From positions 62,001 to 126,000 of the forward strand of contig JAWKPA010000012.1 of NCBI GenBank assembly GCA_041390905.1: a stretch of DNA of 64,000 nucleotides. The letters are read 5' to 3'. The notes below the pieces were generated by a model. It worked only from the letters and a program-made list of their open reading frames with translations. It did no database searches and was not told where the DNA came from. Below, in pieces: positions 16,541 through 23,943 of the stretch. Position 1 is the stretch's first letter, and each line of letters opens with the position of its first letter. A program made the position numbers and the translations under genes. This DNA comes from JACKCD01 sp041390905 (GTDB lineage Bacteria; Chloroflexota; Anaerolineae; Promineifilales; Promineifilaceae).

Positions 16541-17333
16541 CTCCCCGCTGGCGGACGACTTCGTAGAGCAATAACGCGGTAGCGGTGGACAGGTTGAGGC
16601 TGTCGGCGATGCCGTGCATGGGGATGACGACGTGGGTGTCGGTTTGGGCAAGCCAGTCGTGGCCGAGGCCGTGGGCTTCGCTGCCCATGACGATGGCGAC
16701 GGGGCCGTGCATGGGGACGCGGGTGTAGCTGGTTTGCCCGGCGGGGGTGGCGGCGATGATTTGGATGTGGCGTTGGTGGAGCCAAACGGCCGTTTCTTCC
16801 ACCCCACTCACCGCCACCGGCACATGAAACAGCGTCCCCAGGCTGGCTCGCACCACGTTGGGGTTGAACAGATCGGTGCTGCTGTCGCCGGTGACAATCA
16901 CCCCATCCACCCCGGCAGCGTCGGCGGTGCGGAGAATGGCACCCAGATTGCCCGGCTTTTCGATGTTGTCCACGACGACATAAAACGGGTTGGCTGTTGG
17001 CGGCAGGTCGGCCAGCCGCGTCGGCCAGTAGGGAACGGTTAGCACCACGCCGCCGCTGTCACCACGATAGGCGATTTTTTGAAAAACGGCCGTTGTCACC
17101 TCCACCCATTCTGCCCCCCGCGCCGCCACCTGCTGCAATTGTGCCACCAGTTCGTGGTTGGTGAGCAGTTCCGGGCAGACAAAAACGGCCGTTGGCATCA
17201 CGCCCGCCGCCAAGGCTCGCAGCACCTCCCGCTCCCCCTCCACCAGCGTCAGCCGCGCTGCGTCCCGCTGCCGCCGGTTGTTAAGTTTGACAAGCTGTTT
17301 AATACGGCCGTTTTGCAAGCTGGAGATTAGCAT
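16521..17333 (-). CDS. SpoU-family RNA 2'-O-ribose methyltransferase
   Basis: About 270 residues. The N-terminal RNA substrate-binding domain (residues ~1-95, SLQNGRIKQLVKLNNRRQRDAARLTLVEGEREVLRAL) is followed by a SPOUT knot domain. That domain has motif 1 NIEKPGNLGAILRTADAAGV, motif 2 VIVMGSEAHGL and motif 3 IPMHGIADSLNLSTATALLLYEV. It methylates a ribose 2'-OH in rRNA or tRNA with SAM; the exact nucleotide is not readable. I start it at MLISSLQN, since the upstream 20 codons are GGAGATTGG repeat. Its last residues, VNSNR, come from the repeat at 16464-16540. Confidence 0.9.
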   Translation of the reverse strand: MLISSLQNGRIKQLVKLNNRRQRDAARLTLVEGEREVLRALAAGVMPTAVFVCPELLTNHELVAQLQQVAARGAEWVEVTTAVFQKIAYRGDSGGVVLTVPYWPTRLADLPPTANPFYVVVDNIEKPGNLGAILRTADAAGVDGVIVTGDSSTDLFNPNVVRASLGTLFHVPVAVSGVEETAVWLHQRHIQIIAATPAGQTSYTRVPMHGPVAIVMGSEAHGLGHDWLAQTDTHVVIPMHGIADSLNLSTATALLLYEVVRQRGAVNSNR

Positions 17334-17352
17334 GAGGGGCGGATATTTGTCG

Positions 17353-17418
17353 AGATTGGAGGTTGGAGATTGGAGATTGATGAAGGTTGACAATCCCTAA
17401 TCTCCAATCTCCAATCCC
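17353..17418. repeat. Tandem-unit palindrome, GGAGATTGG family
   Basis: GATTGGAGGTTGGAGATTGG units (17354-17379) face CTAATCTCCAATCTCCAATC (17398-17417) between the SpoU gene and the hypothetical gene upstream. Confidence 0.75.
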
Positions 17419-17421
17419 CTT

Positions 17422-17925
17422 TCAAAGCAAGGTAATAAACCCAAACTCCCGTTCGGAATCCGTCAACGCCTTGACGTAATCCTTAGCAAAAAAGTTTTTG
17501 ATTTGGAGGAACACTGCCTCATAAAACGGGTCAAGCTGCCCCCTCGCCCCTTCAGGAATGCGGATTTCGCGGCCATTTTTGCCCAGTTTTACAATGAAAT
17601 GCTCGCCGACTTTCTTGATAAAGAAGCTGAGGACAAAGGATCGCAGGTGAGAACGGCCTTGATCATGCACCGCCAGCTCGACGCCAAAATGCCAAAACGA
17701 CTCATCCCCCATCCGCATGGCTCCAGCAAGGGCGTAGAAGCGGTTTGACGGGTCAAACTCTTCGCCCAGCGGAATGTAGGTGATCTCTTGGTCTTGCGGC
17801 CATTCAAGATAATCCACCATGCCAAAAACCAGCTCCCGCGCAAAGTCGCGGCATGTCTCTTCGTATTCATTAAATGTGCGTCGAGCTTGGCTATACGCCT
17901 GACAAATTTCTTCAAATTTACTCAT
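17422..17925 (-). CDS. Hypothetical protein (167 aa)
   Basis: A soluble, aromatic-rich, acidic protein beginning MSKFEEICQAYSQARRTFNEYEETCRDFAREL. It has a mixed alpha/beta pattern (FGVELAVHDQGRSHLRSFVLSFFIKKVGEHFIVKLGKNGREIRIPEG...). No signal peptide or membrane helix is seen and I recognise no family. It lies between the SpoU methyltransferase and CtaG on the same strand. Codon use is normal for the region, so it is likely a real gene. It lacks an AACGGCCGTT copy. Confidence 0.65.
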   Translation of the reverse strand: MSKFEEICQAYSQARRTFNEYEETCRDFARELVFGMVDYLEWPQDQEITYIPLGEEFDPSNRFYALAGAMRMGDESFWHFGVELAVHDQGRSHLRSFVLSFFIKKVGEHFIVKLGKNGREIRIPEGARGQLDPFYEAVFLQIKNFFAKDYVKALTDSEREFGFITLL

Positions 17926-17982
17926 GTCAACATCTTCGCCATTCTGATGGCCTCAATCGGCCACATCAGGAAAATCTACGCC

Positions 17983-18819
17983 CTACTGGTTTCGCCGGAG
18001 ACCGGGCGCGGCCAATGCTTCATCGCTTGACCAGGTAGCAATGGGGAGTGCCGGCTTGTCTTCTTCCGTTTTCAGCCAGCCGCGCATTAGCAGGATGGTA
18101 GTCGTGCTGAAAACGATGCCACCCAGCACCCAAATAAGCATGGAACCCACATTATAGTCGTTGATGTCCAGCCCGGAAAAGCGGAAGGTTTGGGGGTACA
18201 AAAAAACAGTTTGGGGGTTGATAAGCAGAATTAACCCCACAATTTTAATAGGTGTGGCTCCGATGATGGTATAGGCGGCGCGTGCCAGAGGCGGCAGCGG
18301 CGCGTGCCAGTATGGATAGGCCTGGGTAATGTGCCACCAGTAGAGCAGGGCAGCACCCAGAAGCGTGGGAATTTCTACCCAACGCAGCAATGGATACAGG
18401 AGGGTGGCTTGATGAATGGCGGGATCGTACCAAAGCCAAAAGGTGGAGATGAAGAGCAGCCAGGCGATGCCACGATTGGTAAACGGCCGTATTTTTGCCA
18501 CAAACGGCCGTTTTTCCTCCAGCCAACCCCGCCACTCGGCCGGCAGCCCGGCCAAAAGCTGCGGCAGCGGATTGGCCGCCATCAGCAGTGCCGGAATCCA
18601 GGCGATGAGCAGCAGGTGCTGCGCCACGCGCAAGGAAAAATATTGGCTGGCAAGCTGGTGCAGTGGGGTAGCCAGGGCAAGCAGCAAAATACCGATTCCG
18701 GCCGTAAAAGATGCAGCCCGCATTTGGCTGCTAGGCACAAGCCGCCGCCCCCGCCCATAACAAACGGTGGTGGTGAGTAAAACGGCCGTTATGCCCAAGC
18801 GCCAAATCCAGATACCCAT
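17983..18819 (-). CDS. ctaG: CtaG-type cytochrome c oxidase assembly membrane protein
   Basis: 278 residues with about seven transmembrane helices. It belongs to the Caa3_CtaG family, which assists assembly of caa3-type cytochrome oxidase in Bacillus and actinobacteria and is unrelated to proteobacterial CtaG/Cox11. Conserved histidines are visible in TPLHQLASQYFSLRVAQHLLLI and in WWHITQAYPYWHAPLPP. I start at MGIWIWRL, the first ATG before a hydrophobic helix; the upstream in-frame codons cross an AACGGCCGTT copy. It implies aerobic respiration. No oxidase subunit genes lie in the window. Confidence 0.8.
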   Translation of the reverse strand: MGIWIWRLGITAVLLTTTVCYGRGRRLVPSSQMRAASFTAGIGILLLALATPLHQLASQYFSLRVAQHLLLIAWIPALLMAANPLPQLLAGLPAEWRGWLEEKRPFVAKIRPFTNRGIAWLLFISTFWLWYDPAIHQATLLYPLLRWVEIPTLLGAALLYWWHITQAYPYWHAPLPPLARAAYTIIGATPIKIVGLILLINPQTVFLYPQTFRFSGLDINDYNVGSMLIWVLGGIVFSTTTILLMRGWLKTEEDKPALPIATWSSDEALAAPGLRRNQ

Positions 18820-18897
18820 TAGAACATTGTAGCAACGGTAACGGCCGTTTGACAATCTCGCTTCAAATACGTTCAGGAAAAACAGCAAAGGAGGGCA

Positions 18898-19563
18898 TCA
18901 GACCCACCCCAACTCAGCTAGATAAACCTGGAACATAAGCGAAAAGGCGTGAGCTGGTTGCCCAAAACTGAGGACAAACTCTCGTTCCAGCTTTGTTATT
19001 CCTGGCCTGCCTTCACGTAATTGGCGTTCCCGAATTGCCCGTAACAAACGATCAAACTCGCGTAGCTGTTTAACACGCAAGTAATTTAGCTGCTCACGAT
19101 CCAAATGGTATTTCCGAATCGTTTGGCTCCCTTTGAATGAGCCATACCGAGAGCGAATATATTCATCCTCAAATGATAAATGATCTTCGGGTAAGTCAAT
19201 ATTGTTGCAAGGATCAAGACAATCAGCTAAGGGAATTCGTGCATTTGGCTGCTTTTTACGGTTACATTCCCGGCATGCCCAGCATAGATTCTCCCATGCA
19301 AAGGCCAAGTCTGGGCGTTCTGCAACCTCCATAACGTGATCAACTTCCCCCTCGCTCTCAGCCAGCTTGCGTTCACAGTAAAAACATTTGCGGAAACTCA
19401 TGGCGGCCAGCGTTTCACGAATCTCTACATGACGATATTGGCTGGAAGGGGGACGACTGGCAGGAGATGCTTGGCGTTTCTTTAAATACGCCTCCGTCCA
19501 TCTCGCCTTGTTTTTAGTCAAAATAGCTGGTTCTGGTGGTCTCGACAATGTTCTCAAGCTCAA
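18898..19563 (-). CDS. ptuB: HNH endonuclease, Septu PtuB-like
   Basis: 221 residues. It is a zinc-finger HNH nuclease: CxxC at Cys60/Cys63, the catalytic Asp75-His76 (EVDHV), Asn92 and a second zinc pair CRECN (Cys97/Cys100), the layout of the PtuB/TIGR02646-type family. The C-terminal half is basic and helical (LNYLRVKQLREFDRLLRAIRERQL). Translation starts at TTG, which shares four bases (TTGA) with the stop of the upstream ATPase, so the two are translationally coupled. In Septu systems the ATPase senses infection and the HNH subunit degrades DNA. That role here is inferred from pairing and motifs. The gene is visibly poorer in G+C than its neighbours and contains no AACGGCCGTT copy. Confidence 0.75.
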   Translation of the reverse strand: MSLRTLSRPPEPAILTKNKARWTEAYLKKRQASPASRPPSSQYRHVEIRETLAAMSFRKCFYCERKLAESEGEVDHVMEVAERPDLAFAWENLCWACRECNRKKQPNARIPLADCLDPCNNIDLPEDHLSFEDEYIRSRYGSFKGSQTIRKYHLDREQLNYLRVKQLREFDRLLRAIRERQLREGRPGITKLEREFVLSFGQPAHAFSLMFQVYLAELGWV

Positions 19564-20804
19564 AATCCCCCACGGGCCAACGACTGGATCATTTTGTCAA
19601 CATCAAAATAGGAAAAGGCTTCAGGATTTAGCTGCTTCAACTGCGCTTCAATTTCATCTTGCAAGCGATGGTTATTTGACGCAATAGCCTCTTCCCGCTG
19701 TTCAAGCAGTTGCGTAATTTCTTCGTTATACGGTTGCGTTTCTTCAAAAAGTGGCGACATCAAAATTTCATCAACAGGTTTGTTGCTATACTCATCCGTT
19801 TCATCTACGACAACGCAGTGATCCCCGCGTGATTGGCAGACAAACAGACGGGCATTGGGTACCGACGAAATGATGAACGGCGAGTGCGTGGTAGCAATAA
19901 TTTGCAAATTGGGGAAAAGCTCCAGAATGGTTCTAATAAACCGCTTCTGCCATTTGGGGTGCAGTTGGTTCTCTGCCTCATCAATTAACAGCAGCCCTGG
20001 TGTTTGCCCCAATTCCGACAAAGGCGTTTTCCGCAAAAAATGAACGGAATACATTTTTCCAAGCAAAGCAACCAGATTTTGAATTAGATATGAGTTGCCA
20101 CTGCTAAGATTTTCTAAACCAACCTCTTGTCCATTTTGGATAATGATTGGCTCATAGGTAGCACGGGCAACATGACTTAATTTACCTCCATCGATCAGAC
20201 TGTTAGCAATTATTTGCTCTAGCATGCTGTACAACTTCATGCCCATATTGCGTTCAGTGGTATCTCGACTATCTCGAAGATAATCAAAATGGCAAATTAG
20301 TTGCGTAATCTCATATTTAGCTTTTATTCCATTCAAGGAATCTGTTAAATACTGCTCGTGCTTGGGGCTTATGAGCGAATGCACGTTATACGATCCACTT
20401 GCTGTTGTAGAAGGCCAGTAATCAACGAGCCAATCAGGTGCCGAATTTCCCCGCGCTACCTGGTATGGCATTTCATAAATTTGAATTGAGTCAGTATGAA
20501 TCACTGTACTCGTCTCTCGCCGCTCAAACACTTTGGAGCTTAATTGCAGAAAGGAATTTTCTGGCTCCAGGCTTAACTCAATGTTTGCCTTATCGACCTG
20601 TCCTCTTCTGGGAAGGTCTCGTTCTAATTTGCAAAAATGTTCACCAAACATGCCACGAATGGCATCCAGGATGATGCTTTTGCCAGTTCCGTTTTCGCCT
20701 GTAATTAGCACAACGGGTGGTTTTTCATCCGTTTCGTTGAAAAAATCGAGTTCGGCTTCGATGAAAGGGCCAATGTTTTGGAGAGACAACTTTTTAACTC
20801 TCAT
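19560..20804 (-). CDS. ptuA: AAA/OLD-like ATPase, Septu PtuA-like
   Basis: 414 residues of the AAA_15/AAA_21 SMC-like ATPase class. It has Walker A GENGTGKS (residues 36-43), a long helical middle, signature LENLSSGNSYL, Walker B GLLLIDEAENQLHP and a switch His in IATTHSPFIIS. The N-terminal KKLSLQNIGPFIEAELDF strand is typical of OLD/PtuA/RecF-like proteins. It lacks a TOPRIM nuclease domain, so it is not a full OLD nuclease; the nuclease is the coupled HNH gene downstream. A retron reverse transcriptase, which accompanies this pair in Ec78-type systems, is not present upstream, so this resembles type I Septu. Confidence 0.75.
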   Translation of the reverse strand: MRVKKLSLQNIGPFIEAELDFFNETDEKPPVVLITGENGTGKSIILDAIRGMFGEHFCKLERDLPRRGQVDKANIELSLEPENSFLQLSSKVFERRETSTVIHTDSIQIYEMPYQVARGNSAPDWLVDYWPSTTASGSYNVHSLISPKHEQYLTDSLNGIKAKYEITQLICHFDYLRDSRDTTERNMGMKLYSMLEQIIANSLIDGGKLSHVARATYEPIIIQNGQEVGLENLSSGNSYLIQNLVALLGKMYSVHFLRKTPLSELGQTPGLLLIDEAENQLHPKWQKRFIRTILELFPNLQIIATTHSPFIISSVPNARLFVCQSRGDHCVVVDETDEYSNKPVDEILMSPLFEETQPYNEEITQLLEQREEAIASNNHRLQDEIEAQLKQLNPEAFSYFDVDKMIQSLARGGF

Positions 20805-20893
20805 AGGGCATTCTCACTAATTGTGTTTTGCTGCATTGTACTGGGTTATAAACAAGAATTCTACCTTTCGCACACGCAGCCAAGCTCCAATCT

Positions 20894-22954
20894 CTAATCC
20901 CCAATCTTTCTGACCTGCCCCATAACAGACACATCATAACCGGGGAGAGCAGAAACGGCCGTTCTTACCTCCCCATCATGAAGCAAATCCAGCAGCGGCT
21001 TCAACTGTTCGCTTTCATAGTAGACGAGCGGGATCACCAGCTCATACTGCTCATGCGCCAGCGGCACAAAACCGAGGTTCAGCGCCCGCGCCGCCGCCTG
21101 AATCCCCAGCCCGGCATCAGCCACGCCAGATGAAACCGCCGCTGCCACCGCCAAATGGGTATATTCCTCCCGCTCATAGCCACGCACCTGCGCCGGGTCA
21201 ATCCCCCGCCGCCCCAGCTCATAATCCAGCAGCACCCGCGTGCCTGCCCCCCGCTGCCGGTTGACAAGCTGTATATCCGGGTTGGCCGCATCTTCCCAGC
21301 CCGCCAGCCGCTTGGGGTTGCCCGGCGGCACCATCCACCCTTGCTCCCGCCCCACCAGCGTCACCACCGCCACGGGCTGCCCCGGCAGATAGCGACGAAT
21401 ATAGCTGTCATTGTAAATCCCCGTTTCCGGGTCGAGCAGGTGCGAGCCAGCCAGATGTGCTTCGCCGCGCCGCAGGGCCACCAGCCCGCTTAGGCTGCCG
21501 ACGTTGGCCGACATGAGACGAAAAACGGCCGTTTTTTCCGCCAAAAACTGAGCCAGCACATCCAGCGTCAAATCATGGCTGCCAATCGCCACAATCGTGC
21601 GCTCAATTTCCCTGGGCGTACGGTACAAATGCACCGTCACCGTCGCCCCGGCGTCTTCTCCTTCGCTAAAGCGGGGAATGCGAACAATCCCATCGGCTCG
21701 CACCAGCGAGGTGATGACCCCCGCGCCGCGACTGATGGGGGTGGTCATGATGTTGTCGCCCACCTTGCCCACCGCCACCCGCACAAAGTCGTCGTCGCCA
21801 GTGTGGGAATTGATTTTGCGCGTTAGTCTGGCCTGAATCGTCGGCGGCTCATACGCCAGCCGCCCCTGCCACCGTGCCAGCAGCGGCTCGACAAAGATTT
21901 CGCCGGTGAGGGCGGCACTAACGGGGTAGCCGGGTACGCCGATGATGGGGGTGGTGTGGGGTGTGGGGTGTGGGGAGATTGGAGATTGGTTATTGGAGAT
22001 TGGAGATTGGGAGGTTTCTAATCTCCAATCTCCAATCTCCAATAACCCAATGATAACGGGGTGGCCGGGGCGGACGGCCACGCCGTGTACCAGCAGTTGG
22101 CCGAGTGATTGGACAACGTGGGCGGTGTAATCTTCGCTGCCGGCCGATGACCCGGCGTTGAGCAGAATGAGGTCGTGGGTTTGGGCGGCTTCACGAACGG
22201 CCGTTTGAATCGCCCCAAACGCATCCGGCACAATCGGCCAGCGGGTGGGCAACCCGCCCCAGTTGGCAACCTGCGCCGCCAGCACAATGCTGTTGTATTC
22301 GATGATTTGGCCGGAAGCGATGCCCGCAGAAACGGCCGTTTCCGCTGAGATTAGCTCCGACCCCGTGGGAATAATCGCCACTCGCGGCTGCCGGTAAACC
22401 GTCACCGTGGCATGACCCGACCCCGCCAACGCTCCCAAATCCACTGGCCGCAGCTTGTGGTTGGCAGGCAGCACCAGCTCCGTCGCCACCATGTCCTCGC
22501 CCATGGGGCGCACGTGGTGCCACGGCGGCAGTGCCGCCCGAATCTGGATGCCGGGGGTGCCGTCGGGCAGCGTCACCGGCTCGGTGTGTTCAATCATCAC
22601 CACGGCGTTGGCCCAATCGGGCAGCGGGTGGCCGGTGTTGACGGCCTGAATGGGACGCGTTACGCTGTCGGGCGGGGTGTCTTTGTCAATGAGATTGAGC
22701 GTCAGGGGAGTGGTTTCGCTCGCTCCCACTGTGTCCTGCGCCCGCATGGCGTAGCCGTCCATGGCGCTGGCGTGGTAGTGGGGGGCGGATAGTTTGGCAA
22801 AAACGGCCGTTGCGGTTAAACGGCCGTTGGCCTCCGCCACCGGAATCGTCTCGCTGCCCAATGGCCGCCACAAATCGGCCGCCTCTAACGCCGTCCGCAG
22901 CGCCGCCTGCGCCTCGTCCAGCGGAATGTCCTCAAGGTAGATATGTCTTTTCAT
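20894..22954 (-). CDS. moeA: MoeA-like molybdopterin molybdotransferase fused to a periplasmic-binding-like domain, with in-frame repeat insertion
   Basis: 686 residues. Residues ~1-440 are MoeA: PHYHASAMDGYA, the VNTGHPLPDWANAVVMIEH region, VAIIPTGSELI, LNAGSSAGSEDYT and GVPGYPVSA, then the beta-barrel MoeA C-terminal domain. It inserts molybdenum into molybdopterin. Residues ~455-686 are a LysR/PBP-like ligand-binding domain (TIVAIGSHDLTLDVLAQFL...GAGTRVLLDYELGRRGI), a known fusion thought to bind molybdate. Between HPVIIG and the conserved GVPGYPVSA loop, about 36 residues (LEIGDWRLETSQSPISNNQS...) are repeat-encoded and foreign to the family. The last residues, IGD-stop, also come from a repeat. 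Activity may survive only if the inserted loop is tolerated. Confidence 0.88.
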   Translation of the reverse strand: MKRHIYLEDIPLDEAQAALRTALEAADLWRPLGSETIPVAEANGRLTATAVFAKLSAPHYHASAMDGYAMRAQDTVGASETTPLTLNLIDKDTPPDSVTRPIQAVNTGHPLPDWANAVVMIEHTEPVTLPDGTPGIQIRAALPPWHHVRPMGEDMVATELVLPANHKLRPVDLGALAGSGHATVTVYRQPRVAIIPTGSELISAETAVSAGIASGQIIEYNSIVLAAQVANWGGLPTRWPIVPDAFGAIQTAVREAAQTHDLILLNAGSSAGSEDYTAHVVQSLGQLLVHGVAVRPGHPVIIGLLEIGDWRLETSQSPISNNQSPISPHPTPHTTPIIGVPGYPVSAALTGEIFVEPLLARWQGRLAYEPPTIQARLTRKINSHTGDDDFVRVAVGKVGDNIMTTPISRGAGVITSLVRADGIVRIPRFSEGEDAGATVTVHLYRTPREIERTIVAIGSHDLTLDVLAQFLAEKTAVFRLMSANVGSLSGLVALRRGEAHLAGSHLLDPETGIYNDSYIRRYLPGQPVAVVTLVGREQGWMVPPGNPKRLAGWEDAANPDIQLVNRQRGAGTRVLLDYELGRRGIDPAQVRGYEREEYTHLAVAAAVSSGVADAGLGIQAAARALNLGFVPLAHEQYELVIPLVYYESEQLKPLLDLLHDGEVRTAVSALPGYDVSVMGQVRKIGD
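21943..22050. repeat. Composite palindromic repeat inserted in frame within moeA
   Basis: One arm of the GGGGTGTGG family (about 21945-21975) is joined to a full GGAGATTGG palindrome (21975-22047). It adds about 108 bp without breaking the reading frame of the MoeA gene. The boundaries are set by where the conserved MoeA residues resume on each side. Confidence 0.8.
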
Positions 22955-23025
22955 GCTGCATGAATATAATGAGTTTTGGTATACTTGCCCATCTCATTCT
23001 GGATTTTACCAGATTGATGTTTAAG

Positions 23026-23229
23026 ATTTGAACCGCAGAGTTCGCAGAGGGCGCAAAGACAGAGAAGTTGGATACGGATAAAAACAATGAGCCAGTAAGT
23101 GAGATTGTAATAAGTTACAAGAGATTGGAGATTAGAGATTAGAAACGAGCCAATCTCCAATCTCTAATCTCCATTTTGTATATCTAACCTTCCTTCCTAA
23201 ACCTCCGCGCTCTTTGCGCCCTCTGCGGT
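23026..23229. repeat. Nested palindromes in the moeA-DUF4956 gap
   Basis: Arms of the GCAAAGGGCGC family (23028-23065 and 23196-23229, inverted) enclose a complete GGAGATTGG palindrome (23121-23174). The inner element appears inserted between the arms of the outer one. It fills most of the gap between two divergent genes, so their promoters are probably embedded in or beside it; I cannot pick convincing -35/-10 boxes. Confidence 0.7.
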
Positions 23230-23241
23230 AAATTGTAAAGA

Positions 23242-23913
23242 ATGCAAGATTTGCTTAACCTCAACAACCCGGCTCCGCTCCGTCTAGACTATCTGGCAAT
23301 CAACATGCTGCTGGGCATTGCCCTTGCCAGCATCCTGGCCTGGTTTTATGCCCGCTACGGCCAATCCCTCTCCAACCGCGCCAAATTTGCCAACATGCTG
23401 CCCGTGCTGGCTCTTGTCACCATCCTCATTATTTCCGTCGTCAAATCATCGCTGGCACTGTCGTTAGGGCTGGTGGGGGCACTCTCTATTGTCCGTTTTC
23501 GCACCGCCATCAAGGAACCCGAAGAGCTGATTTACCTCTTCACCGCCATTGCCATTGGCCTGGGGTTGGGGGCTGACCAGCGCTGGCCGACGGTGGTGGC
23601 AATTGCCATCATTCTGGCCTACCTCTATGTGCGTACCTTGCTTACTCCCCAGGCGCAAAAAAACAACCTCTATCTCAGCCTGTCCACACCCGATGAGGCG
23701 ACCACCTTTGCCGACATCAACGCTCTGCTGAGGGAACACACTGCCGCTGCCGAACTGCGCCGTTTAGACCATATCAACGGCACGCTCCATGCCACCTATC
23801 TGGTTAACTGCCGCGACAACAATGCTTTGGCTGCGCTGCTGGACGCGCTGAAAGCGCAGCAACCGGAGGCAGAGTTTAGCTTTGTGGAGCAGGACAACAC
23901 CCTGGGCGCGTAG
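23242..23913 (+). CDS. DUF4956 membrane protein
   Basis: 223 residues with three to four hydrophobic helices (residues ~18-36, 50-85, 98-130) and a soluble C-terminal domain. The stretch SSLALSLGLVGALSIVRFRTAIKEPEELIYLFTAIAIGLGLGA is the family's diagnostic segment. DUF4956 proteins occur beside VTC-type polyphosphate polymerase domains and CotH proteins. Here the CotH gene follows 30 bases downstream, but no VTC-domain gene is present. Its role may be in a cell-surface or polyphosphate-linked membrane process (inference). The stop codon lies in a short tandem GTAGTCGC repeat. Confidence 0.85.
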   Translation: MQDLLNLNNPAPLRLDYLAINMLLGIALASILAWFYARYGQSLSNRAKFANMLPVLALVTILIISVVKSSLALSLGLVGALSIVRFRTAIKEPEELIYLFTAIAIGLGLGADQRWPTVVAIAIILAYLYVRTLLTPQAQKNNLYLSLSTPDEATTFADINALLREHTAAAELRRLDHINGTLHATYLVNCRDNNALAALLDALKAQQPEAEFSFVEQDNTLGA

Positions 23914-23930
23914 TCGCGTAGTCGCGTAGG
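23905..23930. repeat. Triplicated GTAGTCGC unit
   Basis: Three consecutive copies of an 8-bp unit (CGCGTAGT) sit at the DUF4956 stop codon. Slippage could alter the C-terminus and the spacing to the CotH gene. Confidence 0.6.
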
Positions 23931-23943
23931 TGCATAGCGGGCG

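Noticed and set aside
18898..20804. Retron Ec78-type system
   Set aside because: The ATPase-HNH pair is shared with that retron, but there is no reverse transcriptase or msr-msd region upstream of the ATPase; the next gene upstream is MoeA.
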